This document shows positions 1 to 8,229 of a DNA stretch of 42,512 nucleotides, in pieces. Source of the stretch: Bacteroidaceae bacterium (lineage in GTDB: Bacteria > Bacteroidota > Bacteroidia > Bacteroidales > Bacteroidaceae). The notes beneath the pieces were generated by a model, which did no database searches, had not been told where the DNA came from, and saw only the letters and a program-made list of their open reading frames with translations. The position numbers were made by a program, and so were the translations under genes. Numbering within the stretch: the first letter of the stretch is position 1; the number at the start of each line of letters is the position of its first letter. The stretch is taken from positions 1-42,512 of the forward strand of contig JAFZVY010000114.1 in assembly GCA_017617575.1 (NCBI GenBank). Reading direction: 5' to 3'.

Positions 1-537
1 ACCACCATTATTGTGGTTACGCCTGTCAACAATGTTCATTGTTCTTCCGTGACTTATCCTATCCCTCATACCATGGAAGAAGTGACCTCCAGTATAGTGT
101 TTGTGATAGTATATAGGCGTGCGGCAATAATAGTAATTGGTTCTTACATCATGTGTATAAATGATGAACCTCCATCTTCTGTTAGAGAAAGCTATTGGAC
201 GATAGAAATAGTCATAAGTGATGAGTCGTCTCCACAGGTATTCACCTAAGAGAGACTGAAGAGCCAAGTCTCTCTCGTAACATATTTCCTCGTAGTATTC
301 ATTATGATAACCACGAGCAATATCATCGAGATAGTCATTTACTCCACATATATAGTCATAGTTTATTCTATATAAGTCATCTATTATAGCTTCAGATGTG
401 ATGCCTAATGTATAAGCCATACGGTCAGTAAGAAACAACGCATTATGGCTCATCGCATCATAACTCATTGGCTGTGCCTTTGTGTATGATGCTATCATTA
501 TGAATAATGATGTTATTATAATCCTAATCGTCTTCAT
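1..537 (-). CDS. Hypothetical secreted protein, 3' end cut by window edge
   Basis: An open frame of 179 codons runs on the minus strand from an ATG at 537-535 to the window edge without a stop, so the C-terminus is missing. The N-terminus (MKTIRIIITSLFIMIASYTKAQ) is a clear signal peptide ending in AQ, so the product is exported. The mature part is rich in Tyr, Arg and His (for example YYYCRTPIYYHKHY), with no motif I recognise. A canonical Bacteroidetes promoter lies 47-78 bp upstream of the start, overlapping the terminator of the preceding operon, so this is a separate transcription unit. The sequence is read directly and translation is continuous; the function is unknown. Confidence 0.75.
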   Translation of the reverse strand, partial: MKTIRIIITSLFIMIASYTKAQPMSYDAMSHNALFLTDRMAYTLGITSEAIIDDLYRINYDYICGVNDYLDDIARGYHNEYYEEICYERDLALQSLLGEYLWRRLITYDYFYRPIAFSNRRWRFIIYTHDVRTNYYYCRTPIYYHKHYTGGHFFHGMRDRISHGRTMNIVDRRNHNNGG

Positions 538-583
538 ATCTTACCTTTTTATTAAATAAACCTTATTCTCTTATTTTACATGG

Positions 584-615
584 CAAAGGTATTGTAAATA
601 AAAACCCCACGCAAA
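584..615 (-). promoter_or_regulatory. Promoter for the partial gene at 537
   Basis: On the minus strand a -7 element TACCTTTG (591-584) is preceded by TTTG (615-612) with 20 bp between. This matches the Bacteroidetes primary sigma consensus (TTTG, 19-21 bp, TAnnTTTG). The -33 box lies inside the stem of the upstream terminator. Confidence 0.65.
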
Positions 616-638
616 GGATATTTCCTATTTGCGTGGGG
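598..638 (-). terminator. Intrinsic terminator of the TonB-receptor/GLPGLI operon
   Basis: A perfect 11-bp stem (605-615 with 628-638) closes on a short loop, followed on the minus strand by a T-rich run at 604-598. It begins 21 bp after the stop codon of the TonB-receptor-like gene. Confidence 0.85.
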
Positions 639-658
639 ATTTTCCCTATATGGAAGGA

Positions 659-3295
659 TTAGTCAAAGTTCCAAGAAGCGGAGAGAAGAAGATAACCAGG
701 CATCTTTCTGTAATATGAGACGGTAGATGAATATGACGAACTTGAAACAGACATCCACTCGTTATTGTTTAAGTGTAACAGTTCTTCTCCTGACAGAGTC
801 AGAAGGAAAGGTTTTATATTATAAGAAAAAGAAAATCCTACATTATGATTCACCCTTGATTGTTTATCTCCATGTATATTGCTAAACTCATATTTAAAAG
901 TACCTTTGAACTTGCCAGTTGCAAGATAGGTATATGCGTATGCTGACCATAGATTTGTTTTCTGTGTGTAGTCAGCATAACTAATATATTTAGTTCCTTT
1001 ATATATTGTTCCTATCTCATAGTTAAATATGGACTTCATTCTTGTAGATAATGACAACTCAGCCTTAGGACTTTGAATAGTATTATTAAATAGCACATCA
1101 TTAAGCGATGAAGCAATACAACTATTTGACCAAGACATTTTAATCTTTACATCTGCTGGATAATGTCCCAAACCTTTTGAAAGTACAGAATTAAGAGATA
1201 GTAATTTTTTCCTTCCACCATTCTTGTATGTAATATTATTGACCAAGCCTTGCTGACTTATATTGGCAAGTCCACCGCCATCTGTGTCGTAGTATATTCC
1301 CAATAAATAAAAAATAATATTATGATAACTACTTCTCAAGCGATAAGTGAAGGAAAACATATCATTATTTACAAAAGGGGAAACATCAACAGATGCGTTC
1401 TGAACTCTGTTGTATGAAAGATGAATAGGGAAACCTACCATATGGTTAATGTCTGTTTGTGAAGTTTCCCTGCTACCTGTAAATATAAGTTCACTCTTAG
1501 GATTGAACACAAAGCGAAGTAATGAATTGAAGTTTAACCTTAATGACTTGTCATTTATTTCTTTCTCTGACAAGTCATAGCTGTTTCCTGTCAAAGATGC
1601 GTTTGCTGAAAACCTTACCAATCCCGTGGTCTTTTCAAATACTAATGAACCACTTAGCTTATTATACGCTCCTATAACATTACTATTAGTTGTGTATGAA
1701 TCATCTAATGCAAACTTGTCCTTTATATAGTCATTACGAACCGCAAGCGCAAGGTTATACCCTTTGAATATTGCCCATTTACTTCCAACTTCAACACCCC
1801 AAGATGTACTTTTACCAGAGTTATATGACGTTATTCCATACCTTCCATTATCATAAGCGAAGTATGTAGGTAGAAGCAAACTGTCGTTGAGTACGTTCAA
1901 GTCTTCATTCTGCGTTTTAGTTCCAAACGAAGCCAATGAATAAAGCGTTGTCTTGCCAATTTTTCCTGTTACTTGCAAAGACTGCATGACATCATAGTTA
2001 TTCATAATGTCTTTTTCCTCTATCTGAATGTTGTTCATGCCAAGATAACCTATCGACTGGTTTGTGGTATAATTCGACCATTTACCTAATGTGGAAGATT
2101 GTAACTCAATATTTGTTGCTGGTCGCCATTTAAGGCGGATATTAAAAGATTCCGTTTCGTTCGATTTATCTTTTGAATCCTCATTATCCGTTGCTAAATA
2201 AGGATGAAAATAAATACTACTGTTCCTGTCAAAAGAGTTCATGTCTGCCTTGTTGAGCAAAACTCCAACCTTGGCTTCAAGATTGTTCGTGACATTATAT
2301 CCTCCATTAAGAATAAGAGCTGAGTTTGTATTCCTATACACATTAGTTGGCGGATTCATAAGTGCTCTTTCCTCTTCCGAAAACTCTAATTGACTTACGC
2401 CATTTGAGGAAAGACCTTTAAGGTCAACAAAACTGCCTATGTAATCATCCATGGAAATAATCTCCTTTCCAAGGTTGTTTGAAGATAAGGCTGTCGTAAG
2501 CGAACCACGTTTACCAATGAACATAGCAGTTGATTTTGCTTCATACTTATCGACAATACCACCGCCACCATCTATTTTACCCGAATAGCGAAATGAGTCG
2601 GAAGTCTTTATATTCAAAGCCATCTGTTGCTCTCCACTCCTTAGCGAATGAGCCAGACTTCCATCACTCCAGTTTCTCAATATTTCTGCACCTTCCACCA
2701 CATCTGCCGACAATCCGTTAAGCATCATTCCACTTCCAGTAGTCATGACGTCATTACCATTAACGAGAATCTTGTCCACATCCTTTCCCTCAAATTTGAC
2801 CTTGCCTGTCTCGCTAACCTCCATATCCGGAAGTCGTCTCAACACATCAGAGATATTTTCTTCCGTACCAGTACTAAAGTGCTTGACATCAAAGATGACG
2901 CTATCGCCCTTTGTCTTGACACCTGAGTAGTTTCCCTTCACAAGTACCTCTTGTATCTCACGTGCCTTGTCAAACAGCATTACGAGGTATGATTTCTTAT
3001 CATTAGAAATTTTTTCCACGTAATCCTCAAATCCCATACATCTGACAAAAAGCCAGCCGTCAAATCCATCTGGAGTAGTCAATGAAAATGCTCCTTGCTT
3101 GTCTGTAACGGCAAAAGATTCCATTGGTTGCTTTCCAAGACTATCAGGATAAAGGATTACATTAGCCATCTTGACAGGTTGGTTCTTTTCATCCACTACT
3201 CGCCCCTTTATCGTATCTTGCGCAAAACAAAACATACTACCACACAGGACGTATAGTAGTATGCAAGAAAATATCCTATTTGTCGTTATACTCAT
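659..3295 (-). CDS. TonB-dependent receptor-like outer membrane beta-barrel protein
   Basis: 878 residues. A signal peptide (about 1-26) is followed by a carboxypeptidase-regulatory-like beta-sandwich (about 28-112, starting IKGRVVDEKNQPVKMANV), a plug-like domain (about 113-220, with NISDVLRRLPDMEV and KILVNGNDV) and a long Tyr/Asn/Ser-rich barrel ending in an aromatic-Asp tail (SASWNFD). This architecture matches the Bacteroidetes outer-membrane barrel family related to SusC/TonB receptors; no TonB box is obvious. It starts 2 bp after the GLPGLI gene, so the two are co-transcribed, as is common for this pair. The substrate cannot be told from sequence. It is less likely to be a SusC because no SusD partner is present. 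Confidence 0.85.
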   Translation of the reverse strand: MSITTNRIFSCILLYVLCGSMFCFAQDTIKGRVVDEKNQPVKMANVILYPDSLGKQPMESFAVTDKQGAFSLTTPDGFDGWLFVRCMGFEDYVEKISNDKKSYLVMLFDKAREIQEVLVKGNYSGVKTKGDSVIFDVKHFSTGTEENISDVLRRLPDMEVSETGKVKFEGKDVDKILVNGNDVMTTGSGMMLNGLSADVVEGAEILRNWSDGSLAHSLRSGEQQMALNIKTSDSFRYSGKIDGGGGIVDKYEAKSTAMFIGKRGSLTTALSSNNLGKEIISMDDYIGSFVDLKGLSSNGVSQLEFSEEERALMNPPTNVYRNTNSALILNGGYNVTNNLEAKVGVLLNKADMNSFDRNSSIYFHPYLATDNEDSKDKSNETESFNIRLKWRPATNIELQSSTLGKWSNYTTNQSIGYLGMNNIQIEEKDIMNNYDVMQSLQVTGKIGKTTLYSLASFGTKTQNEDLNVLNDSLLLPTYFAYDNGRYGITSYNSGKSTSWGVEVGSKWAIFKGYNLALAVRNDYIKDKFALDDSYTTNSNVIGAYNKLSGSLVFEKTTGLVRFSANASLTGNSYDLSEKEINDKSLRLNFNSLLRFVFNPKSELIFTGSRETSQTDINHMVGFPIHLSYNRVQNASVDVSPFVNNDMFSFTYRLRSSYHNIIFYLLGIYYDTDGGGLANISQQGLVNNITYKNGGRKKLLSLNSVLSKGLGHYPADVKIKMSWSNSCIASSLNDVLFNNTIQSPKAELSLSTRMKSIFNYEIGTIYKGTKYISYADYTQKTNLWSAYAYTYLATGKFKGTFKYEFSNIHGDKQSRVNHNVGFSFSYNIKPFLLTLSGEELLHLNNNEWMSVSSSSYSSTVSYYRKMPGYLLLSASWNFD

Positions 3296-3297
3296 GA

Positions 3298-3999
3298 CTA
3301 TAAATGTATTATTTTTACCTGTCCAGGTTCAACACCACGTGACTTCATCTTTTCTGCCTCCAACTTGTCAAACTCTGCCAGAGTCACAACCTTGCCCTCT
3401 GTAGGTTTCTCTATCTTTGGCACTTCAGCCAACTCCACTATTTCCTGCAACACGTATGAATATGTAGGAGTGTCCAATTGCATTATTATGCCAGGCAAGC
3501 CTATATATCCCAAAGGCCCTACGCTTAAAGGTATTTCAGTTGTAAACCATGCCGTGATGGTGCTTTTTCCCTTTGTGATAGCCTTGACACATTCTTTGCC
3601 ATTAATAGTTTTCCTTTCCTTCGTAAGCTCCCAATCGCGTGGCTGGTATTTATCTTTGACGAGGAAGTCTTTGTCTATAATACACTTTTGTGCTATAATT
3701 GAGTCCTTGTTGGTATCAATATAAACGCTATTGCTACCACCCATAACCATAAAATTAGGGTCTTCATTACCTTTTACTTCGCAGAAGGAATATATTCCAT
3801 TTGCAAATATCATACTAAATGTCTTCTTGTCATTCTTGAATTTTTCTATGACCAACTCGCGAATATGAACATCTTCCATATTCTTTACAGCATCAGAGAT
3901 AACGTGTGAAGCAGCATAAGTACACTTCACATTCCTTGACTGGGCATAAACACCACACCAGCAAACAATTGATATAAAAAGAAAAACAAGACGTTTCAT
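3298..3999 (-). CDS. GLPGLI family protein
   Basis: 233 residues from the ATG at 3999. The family hallmark appears as GPLGYIGLPGIIMQLD near residues 180-195. The N-terminus MKRLVFLFISIVCWCGVYAQ is a signal peptide, so the protein is periplasmic or surface exposed. In-frame ATGs at 4026 and 4011 would add nine or four residues before it; I prefer 3999 because it begins the signal peptide cleanly and leaves room after the -7 element at 4047-4040. GLPGLI proteins have no established biochemical function and usually sit beside TonB-receptor-like barrels, as here. A 22-bp periodic repeat array lies about 340 bp upstream. Confidence 0.85.
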   Translation of the reverse strand: MKRLVFLFISIVCWCGVYAQSRNVKCTYAASHVISDAVKNMEDVHIRELVIEKFKNDKKTFSMIFANGIYSFCEVKGNEDPNFMVMGGSNSVYIDTNKDSIIAQKCIIDKDFLVKDKYQPRDWELTKERKTINGKECVKAITKGKSTITAWFTTEIPLSVGPLGYIGLPGIIMQLDTPTYSYVLQEIVELAEVPKIEKPTEGKVVTLAEFDKLEAEKMKSRGVEPGQVKIIHL

Positions 4000-4039
4000 C
4001 ACTTTAAGCATATATAAGAAGTTCAAGATTTTGTTTTTA

Positions 4040-4047
4040 CAAATATA
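4040..4047 (-). promoter_or_regulatory. -7 element upstream of the GLPGLI/TonB-receptor operon
   Basis: TATATTTG on the minus strand fits TAnnTTTG. No TTG is seen at the expected -33 position, so a regulator or alternative sigma factor may be needed. Confidence 0.45.
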
Positions 4048-4335
4048 TGCCTTTTCTTTTTATTTTCTCCATAATAAACTTCCCGTTTAACATATTTTTG
4101 TACATAAAACGAACTCTTTATTATTTTTAACAAATTACACTTCGATTATGCCATACTAATACTACATTTACATCATTTTTTCACTTTTCAATCTGTATTG
4201 TTGAAAGACCTCAATAAAAATTTAATATTAATTTAATTGTATAGGTAAAATATTACTAATTATTCTATAACTTTTTTGAAGTGAAGTGTAAGCGAAATTT
4301 AAATCATTAACGATATCATAATAATTTGTACAGGA

Positions 4336-4445
4336 GATATGGGTCTTTTTGTCAGGAGATATGGGTGTAAAATCAAAATGATATGGGTGTAAATGTTGGG
4401 AGATATGGGTGTAATTTATGCCAGATGTGGGTATGTTTCGTAAAA
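4336..4445. repeat. Five direct repeats at exact 22-bp spacing
   Basis: GATATGGGT starts at 4336, 4358, 4380 and 4402, and GATGTGGGT at 4424, each exactly 22 bp from the last. Copies 2-4 extend to GATATGGGTGTAA. The remaining 9-13 bp of each unit are unrelated. The layout (short conserved box, two helical turns apart) is that of a regulator binding array. Confidence 0.85.
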
Positions 4446-4491
4446 GAACAAAAATACATACTGAATAGTCAATATTTAGAAATATTACAGA

Positions 4492-4615
4492 TTACAAATT
4501 ACAAATTTACAAATTCGTGTTTTATGTTTATATATATGAGCTTAAATAATTGATATATAATATAATAACCTTATTTTTGACCATTTATGCTAAATTGTAA
4601 ATTTGTAATTTGTAA
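4492..4615. repeat. 21-bp perfect inverted repeat flanking 82 bp
   Basis: Positions 4492-4512 are the exact reverse complement of 4595-4615. Each arm is built from ACAAATT-like units. The interior is AT-rich and noncoding. It could fold as a cruciform or be a MITE-like remnant. Confidence 0.75.
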
Positions 4616-4798
4616 AAATGTAATAATTTTCTTTTTATGTACTTATTATAAGTAATAGTGCAATGTAAAATACGATATTTTCTTCCTTTATTATATATAA
4701 ATAAAAAATAGTGACAATAAAAAGGAATTTTAATTATATTATTACCCCCTAATTTATAAAGAAAAATAAAGATATTAAAGATTTTCACCATTTATTTA

Positions 4799-5989
4799 TT
4801 AGAACTCTTTAAGCATAAAATTTGGGTTTACACGGAAATATATGCCAAAAGAACTGTTTGTTTCACATAGTTTGTGTGATTTGTTTATGAACAAATCAGC
4901 GTTGAATCCAAGTGTGCAGTTCTTAGCGTATGTCTTGGAATATTCAAATCTTAGGTAGTATGTTGACATACTCTTGAATGCCTCGTTGTTTGTCTTCATA
5001 CTATAAGTACTGAACAGAGGGCTGCCAAAGAGATTGACATAATACTTAGGAGCTCTGAACCATCCACCCTTTATGTATAGGTATTTCCACATATATGCAG
5101 AAGCGGAGAAGTTAAATGCACCTCCCTTTGTCTTTGGCCATAGCTCACCTGACTCCTGAAAGCATCCTAATGCCTTGACTGAAAATTCTATTTTTTTAAG
5201 AGCCTTGCAATCTACATTATACAAGGCATTTATTCCTACGCTACCATTCATGAGTGTTTGTACACCCAGAGAAGTAGTGTCCTGTTCGCCTCCTCTATGC
5301 TGTATGAGAGCTTGGATAGGCGTATATATGTGTAGTTTAGAGTCTTTGCTATTCCATTTGTGTATGGAGCTTACGCCCACGGTGAATGTCTCCTGATGGG
5401 AGTCTTCCTCAAAGATGTAGCTCTGCCAGTTGATCCATGTGTCAAAGTGCCAATAGTCATAGTCAATCAAGGCTTGAAATCCCATTTCTGGGTCAGCCGA
5501 TAAGTCTTGCTCAGAGTTGTACATATCCTCAGAGAGCATGTGATTGCTTCCACCATAGATATTGCCAAGAACCAAGCAGCTATGTTTAGTATTGGCCTGT
5601 GCCCTGAACCATGGCACTATGTGTGCTCCACTCTGGTATTGGTTGCCTTTCCACGTTGAAATGTCGTGATAGGCATAGTTAGGATATTTATTTGCTCCCT
5701 CATATATAATGGCATTAAGTCCAAGTTCAAGGTGAACCTTGTTGTTAGGATTATATTCAGCCTTTGGATTTATCCATAATCCTGGGAGTGAATAGCCCTT
5801 CGTAAGGCTTGAGTTATATTCGTTGTCCCTAAAGAATGTGAGGGCATCTATTTCCACGGCAAGCTTCTTTTCTGCCGTAGTATCTATACAATAATCGTCA
5901 TCGCGCAAATGCTCAAATATCTGAGCATTTGACGTAATGACGAACGATATGTTTGTCACCAGCAATAAAAATATTATTCTTATTGCCAT
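4799..5989 (-). CDS. Putative outer membrane beta-barrel protein of unknown function
   Basis: 396 residues. The signal peptide is about 1-22 (ending SNAQ). The mature part has the alternating aromatic pattern of a porin-like barrel (HFDTWINWQSYIFEE, YLRFEYSKTY) and a C-terminal run of short strands. No named family is recognised. Its start lies 8 bp after the gpmI stop, so it is probably translated from the gpmI transcript; this pairing of a glycolytic enzyme and an envelope protein does not by itself suggest a shared function. Confidence 0.75.
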   Translation of the reverse strand: MAIRIIFLLLVTNISFVITSNAQIFEHLRDDDYCIDTTAEKKLAVEIDALTFFRDNEYNSSLTKGYSLPGLWINPKAEYNPNNKVHLELGLNAIIYEGANKYPNYAYHDISTWKGNQYQSGAHIVPWFRAQANTKHSCLVLGNIYGGSNHMLSEDMYNSEQDLSADPEMGFQALIDYDYWHFDTWINWQSYIFEEDSHQETFTVGVSSIHKWNSKDSKLHIYTPIQALIQHRGGEQDTTSLGVQTLMNGSVGINALYNVDCKALKKIEFSVKALGCFQESGELWPKTKGGAFNFSASAYMWKYLYIKGGWFRAPKYYVNLFGSPLFSTYSMKTNNEAFKSMSTYYLRFEYSKTYAKNCTLGFNADLFINKSHKLCETNSSFGIYFRVNPNFMLKEF

Positions 5990-5997
5990 TGGTGTCT

Positions 5998-7533
5998 TTA
6001 GTCTTTAATAAGGTTCTTACCTGTCATTTCAGCTGGCTGCTCAAGACCCATGATGTGGAGGATAGATGGAGCAACGTCTGCAAGTACACCATTCTCAACC
6101 TTAGCGTTCTTGTTCTCTGTTACGTAGATGAATGGAACAGGGTTGAGTGAGTGAGCTGTATTAACTGAACCGTCTGGGTTGATAGCGTTGTCTGCATTTC
6201 CGTGGTCAGCGATGATGATTGTCTCATATCCTGTAGCCTTAGCTGCCTCTACAACCTCGTTAACACACTGGTCGATAGTCTTTACAGCCTTCTCGATAGC
6301 AGAATAGACACCTGTGTGACCTACCATGTCTGGGTTAGCGAAGTTAACAACGATAAAGTCATACTCGTTCTTCTTGATATTAGCAACGAGCTTGTCCTTT
6401 ACCTCTGGTGCAGACATCTCTGGCTGGAGGTCGTAAGTAGCAACCTTTGGACTTGCAACGAGTACACGCTCCTCACCCTCGTATGGAGCCTCGCGACCAC
6501 CATTGAAGAAGAATGTAACGTGAGCGTACTTCTCTGTCTCAGCTGTGTGGAGCTGCTTGAGACCCTTTGAAGAGATATATTCGCCGAGAGTGTTGTTTAC
6601 GTTCTCCTTAGGGAAGATGATGTTAACACCCTTGAATGAAGCATCGTATGGAGTCATGCAGTAGAACTGGAGACCTGGAATAGTCTTCATACCCTCTGCT
6701 TCCATATCCTGCTGAGTGAGCACGATAGTCATCTCCTTAGCACGGTCAGGACGGTAGTTGTAGAAGATAACAACATCGCCTTCCTTGATTGTACCGTCAA
6801 CGTTAGCGTTGATGAGTGGCTCCATGAACTCGTCTGTGTTCTTGTGCTCCTCTGTGTGAGAGTCATAGCAAGACTGAACGCCCTCTACCATGTCTGTCAC
6901 CTTGCGACCCTTGCCGTTTACGAGCTGGTCGTAAGCAACCTTTACACGGTCCCAACGCTTATCACGGTCCATAGCGTAGAAACGACCTATGATTGATGCA
7001 ATAGCACCTACGCCTACCTCGTCGATATGCTTCTGGAGGTCAGCAATGAATCCCTTACCTGACTTAGGGTCAGTATCACGTCCGTCCATGAAGCAATGAA
7101 CGAAGCAGTTCTTGATTCCATATTCCTTAGCTATGTCAACGAGCTTGAGGATGTGACCAAAGCTTGAGTGAACGCCACCAGTTGAAGTAAGACCCATGAG
7201 GTGGATGTTCTTTCCGTTCTCCTTAGCATATCCGTATGCAGCCTTAATCTGTGCATTCTCAAGGATTGAGTTGTCAGCACAAGCACGGTTAATCTTAACG
7301 AGGTCCTGATATACGATACGACCTGCACCGATGTTGAGGTGACCTACCTCAGAGTTACCCATCTGTCCGTCAGGAAGACCTACATTCTCACCTGAAGCCT
7401 GAAGCTGTGAGTTAGGATAAGTTGCGTTGAGATAATCCATGTAAGGAGTTGGAGTCTGCTTGATTACATCACCCTTACCCTGGTTGCCGATTCCCCATCC
7501 ATCGAGAATCATAAGAAGTGCTTTCTTTGCCAT
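5998..7533 (-). CDS. gpmI: 2,3-bisphosphoglycerate-independent phosphoglycerate mutase
   Basis: 511 residues, the usual length. It interconverts 3- and 2-phosphoglycerate in glycolysis and gluconeogenesis in the cytoplasm, using two Mn ions. Visible features are the N-terminal metal site LLMILDGWG (Asp11), the phosphorylated serine in [10 protein letters not shown] (Ser61), the substrate-site stretch [11 protein letters not shown], and the C-terminal metal motifs [12 protein letters not shown] and IIADHGNAD. It is the first gene of a two-gene unit with the barrel protein downstream. A -7 element TACCTTTG lies about 40 bp upstream of its start. Confidence 0.98.
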   Translation of the reverse strand: MAKKALLMILDGWGIGNQGKGDVIKQTPTPYMDYLNATYPNSQLQASGENVGLPDGQMGNSEVGHLNIGAGRIVYQDLVKINRACADNSILENAQIKAAYGYAKENGKNIHLMGLTSTGGVHSSFGHILKLVDIAKEYGIKNCFVHCFMDGRDTDPKSGKGFIADLQKHIDEVGVGAIASIIGRFYAMDRDKRWDRVKVAYDQLVNGKGRKVTDMVEGVQSCYDSHTEEHKNTDEFMEPLINANVDGTIKEGDVVIFYNYRPDRAKEMTIVLTQQDMEAEGMKTIPGLQFYCMTPYDASFKGVNIIFPKENVNNTLGEYISSKGLKQLHTAETEKYAHVTFFFNGGREAPYEGEERVLVASPKVATYDLQPEMSAPEVKDKLVANIKKNEYDFIVVNFANPDMVGHTGVYSAIEKAVKTIDQCVNEVVEAAKATGYETIIIADHGNADNAINPDGSVNTAHSLNPVPFIYVTENKNAKVENGVLADVAPSILHIMGLEQPAEMTGKNLIKD

Positions 7534-7571
7534 ATTATTTACAATCTTTTTAGAATTTTATTTATTTCTTG

Positions 7572-7579
7572 CAAAGGTA
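7572..7579 (-). promoter_or_regulatory. -7 promoter element for gpmI
   Basis: TACCTTTG on the minus strand, 39 bp before the gpmI ATG, fits TAnnTTTG; no clear -33 TTG at the expected distance. Confidence 0.5.
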
Positions 7580-7660
7580 CTAATTAGAAATGAATAAGTG
7601 CTTCATGATTAAGATAAATTTTATATTTTTGCACTAAAAATACCTAAGCAGGGTATAATA

Positions 7661-7689
7661 AACGAAAATTTAGATAATTAAATAAAATT
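7661..7689 (+). repeat. Dispersed AACGAAAATTTAGA repeat, copy 1
   Basis: These 29 bp match 35731-35759 with one mismatch. Related copies are at 35822-35850 (inverted) and 36882-36898 (inverted, partial). It lies between genes in every case. Confidence 0.7.
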
Positions 7690-7822
7690 ATAAATACTGA
7701 GTTAGGGGAGGTCTCAATAAAAACATACTAATTCGTTACATAAGAATGAGAAAAATAACATAGTAAATTATGTTAAAGCAAATTTTTTTTGACGTGTACA
7801 GTTGAAAGAATTCTGCAGTTAA

Positions 7823-8046
7823 AGCCCAGAGGGCTGAAAGAACACAGGCAGGGTGTGGAGCGTAGCGTAACCCCTGCATAATGTACATCCTTGTTTTTCA
7901 TAACTCTGAAGGAGTGATAGAATAAGGACATGAACAAATATTTTGTTATGTCACCCTTTCAGGGTTCTTAGTATGATGTGATGCCAACAAACAGGGTTTT
8001 CGCTACGCTCCACGCCCTGCCTGTAATCTCACCAGCCTTTCAGGCT
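7823..8046. repeat. Composite palindromic repeat element (REP/BIME-like)
   Basis: Four 13-bp palindromes with a 3-5 nt loop occur: AGCCCAGAGGGCT (7823-7835), ACTCTGAAGGAGT (7903-7915), ACCCTTTCAGGGT (7953-7965) and AGCCTTTCAGGCT (8034-8046). Between them lies a 23-bp inverted repeat, 7845-7867 against 8001-8023, with one mismatch. The element is GC-richer than its surroundings and noncoding. The form is that of a transposase-associated palindromic repeat, though no transposase is in the window. Confidence 0.75.
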
Positions 8047-8142
8047 TCTCTAAGCCAACTCGTTCAAGTCGTTTTTTTGTTCTTCTTTTTCATAGTTACA
8101 TCATGGCGTAGTATTTACTGCATATATTGTACTATAGTTCAT

Positions 8143-8208
8143 AGTCAGTAACAAGTCAGTACTTAGTCTATACTTAGTCAGTACTTTGTTCGTACTTTTT
8201 CCTAACTT
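8143..8208 (+). repeat. 11-bp tandem array, consensus AGTCAGTACTT
   Basis: Units start at 8143, 8154, 8165, 8176, 8187 and 8198: AGTCAGTAACA, AGTCAGTACTT, AGTCTATACTT, AGTCAGTACTT, then degenerate TGTTCGTACTT and TTTCCTAACTT. It ends 21 bp before the start of the GSCFA gene, where a promoter or operator would be expected. A related four-unit array sits inverted at 29746-29789. Confidence 0.8.
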
Positions 8209-8229
8209 TTAACTTCAAAAATAAGAGTT

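Larger units (their letters stand above)
4027..4798. other. 772-bp AT-rich intergenic region with a phased repeat array and an inverted repeat
   Basis: No gene is supported here. It holds the promoter element of the GLPGLI operon, a five-copy 22-bp direct-repeat array (4336-4445) and a 21-bp perfect inverted repeat (4492-4512 and 4595-4615). The rest is very AT-rich DNA without recognisable signals. Confidence 0.8.
7534..8229. other. 696-bp intergenic region with several repeat elements
   Basis: No gene is supported. From left to right it holds the gpmI -7 element, a copy of the AACGAAAATTTAGA repeat (7661-7689), a composite palindromic element (7823-8046) and an 11-bp tandem array just before the GSCFA gene (8143-8208). 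Confidence 0.8.

Noticed and set aside
13-249. A 78-codon plus-strand open frame at the left edge
   Set aside because: It is antisense to the exported protein gene that reads from 537 to the edge with a clean signal peptide.
4336-4445. Short regular repeats considered as a CRISPR array
   Set aside because: The conserved part is only 9-13 bp and the spacers 9-13 bp, far below CRISPR dimensions, and no cas gene is present.
4585-4791. A 68-codon open frame on the minus strand in the AT-rich spacer
   Set aside because: It is Ile/Lys/Tyr/Asn-rich as expected by chance in AT-rich DNA, overlaps one arm of the 21-bp inverted repeat and has no recognisable family or promoter.
6202-6570. A 122-codon plus-strand open frame within gpmI
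   Set aside because: It is the antisense shadow of a highly conserved enzyme gene; no independent evidence.
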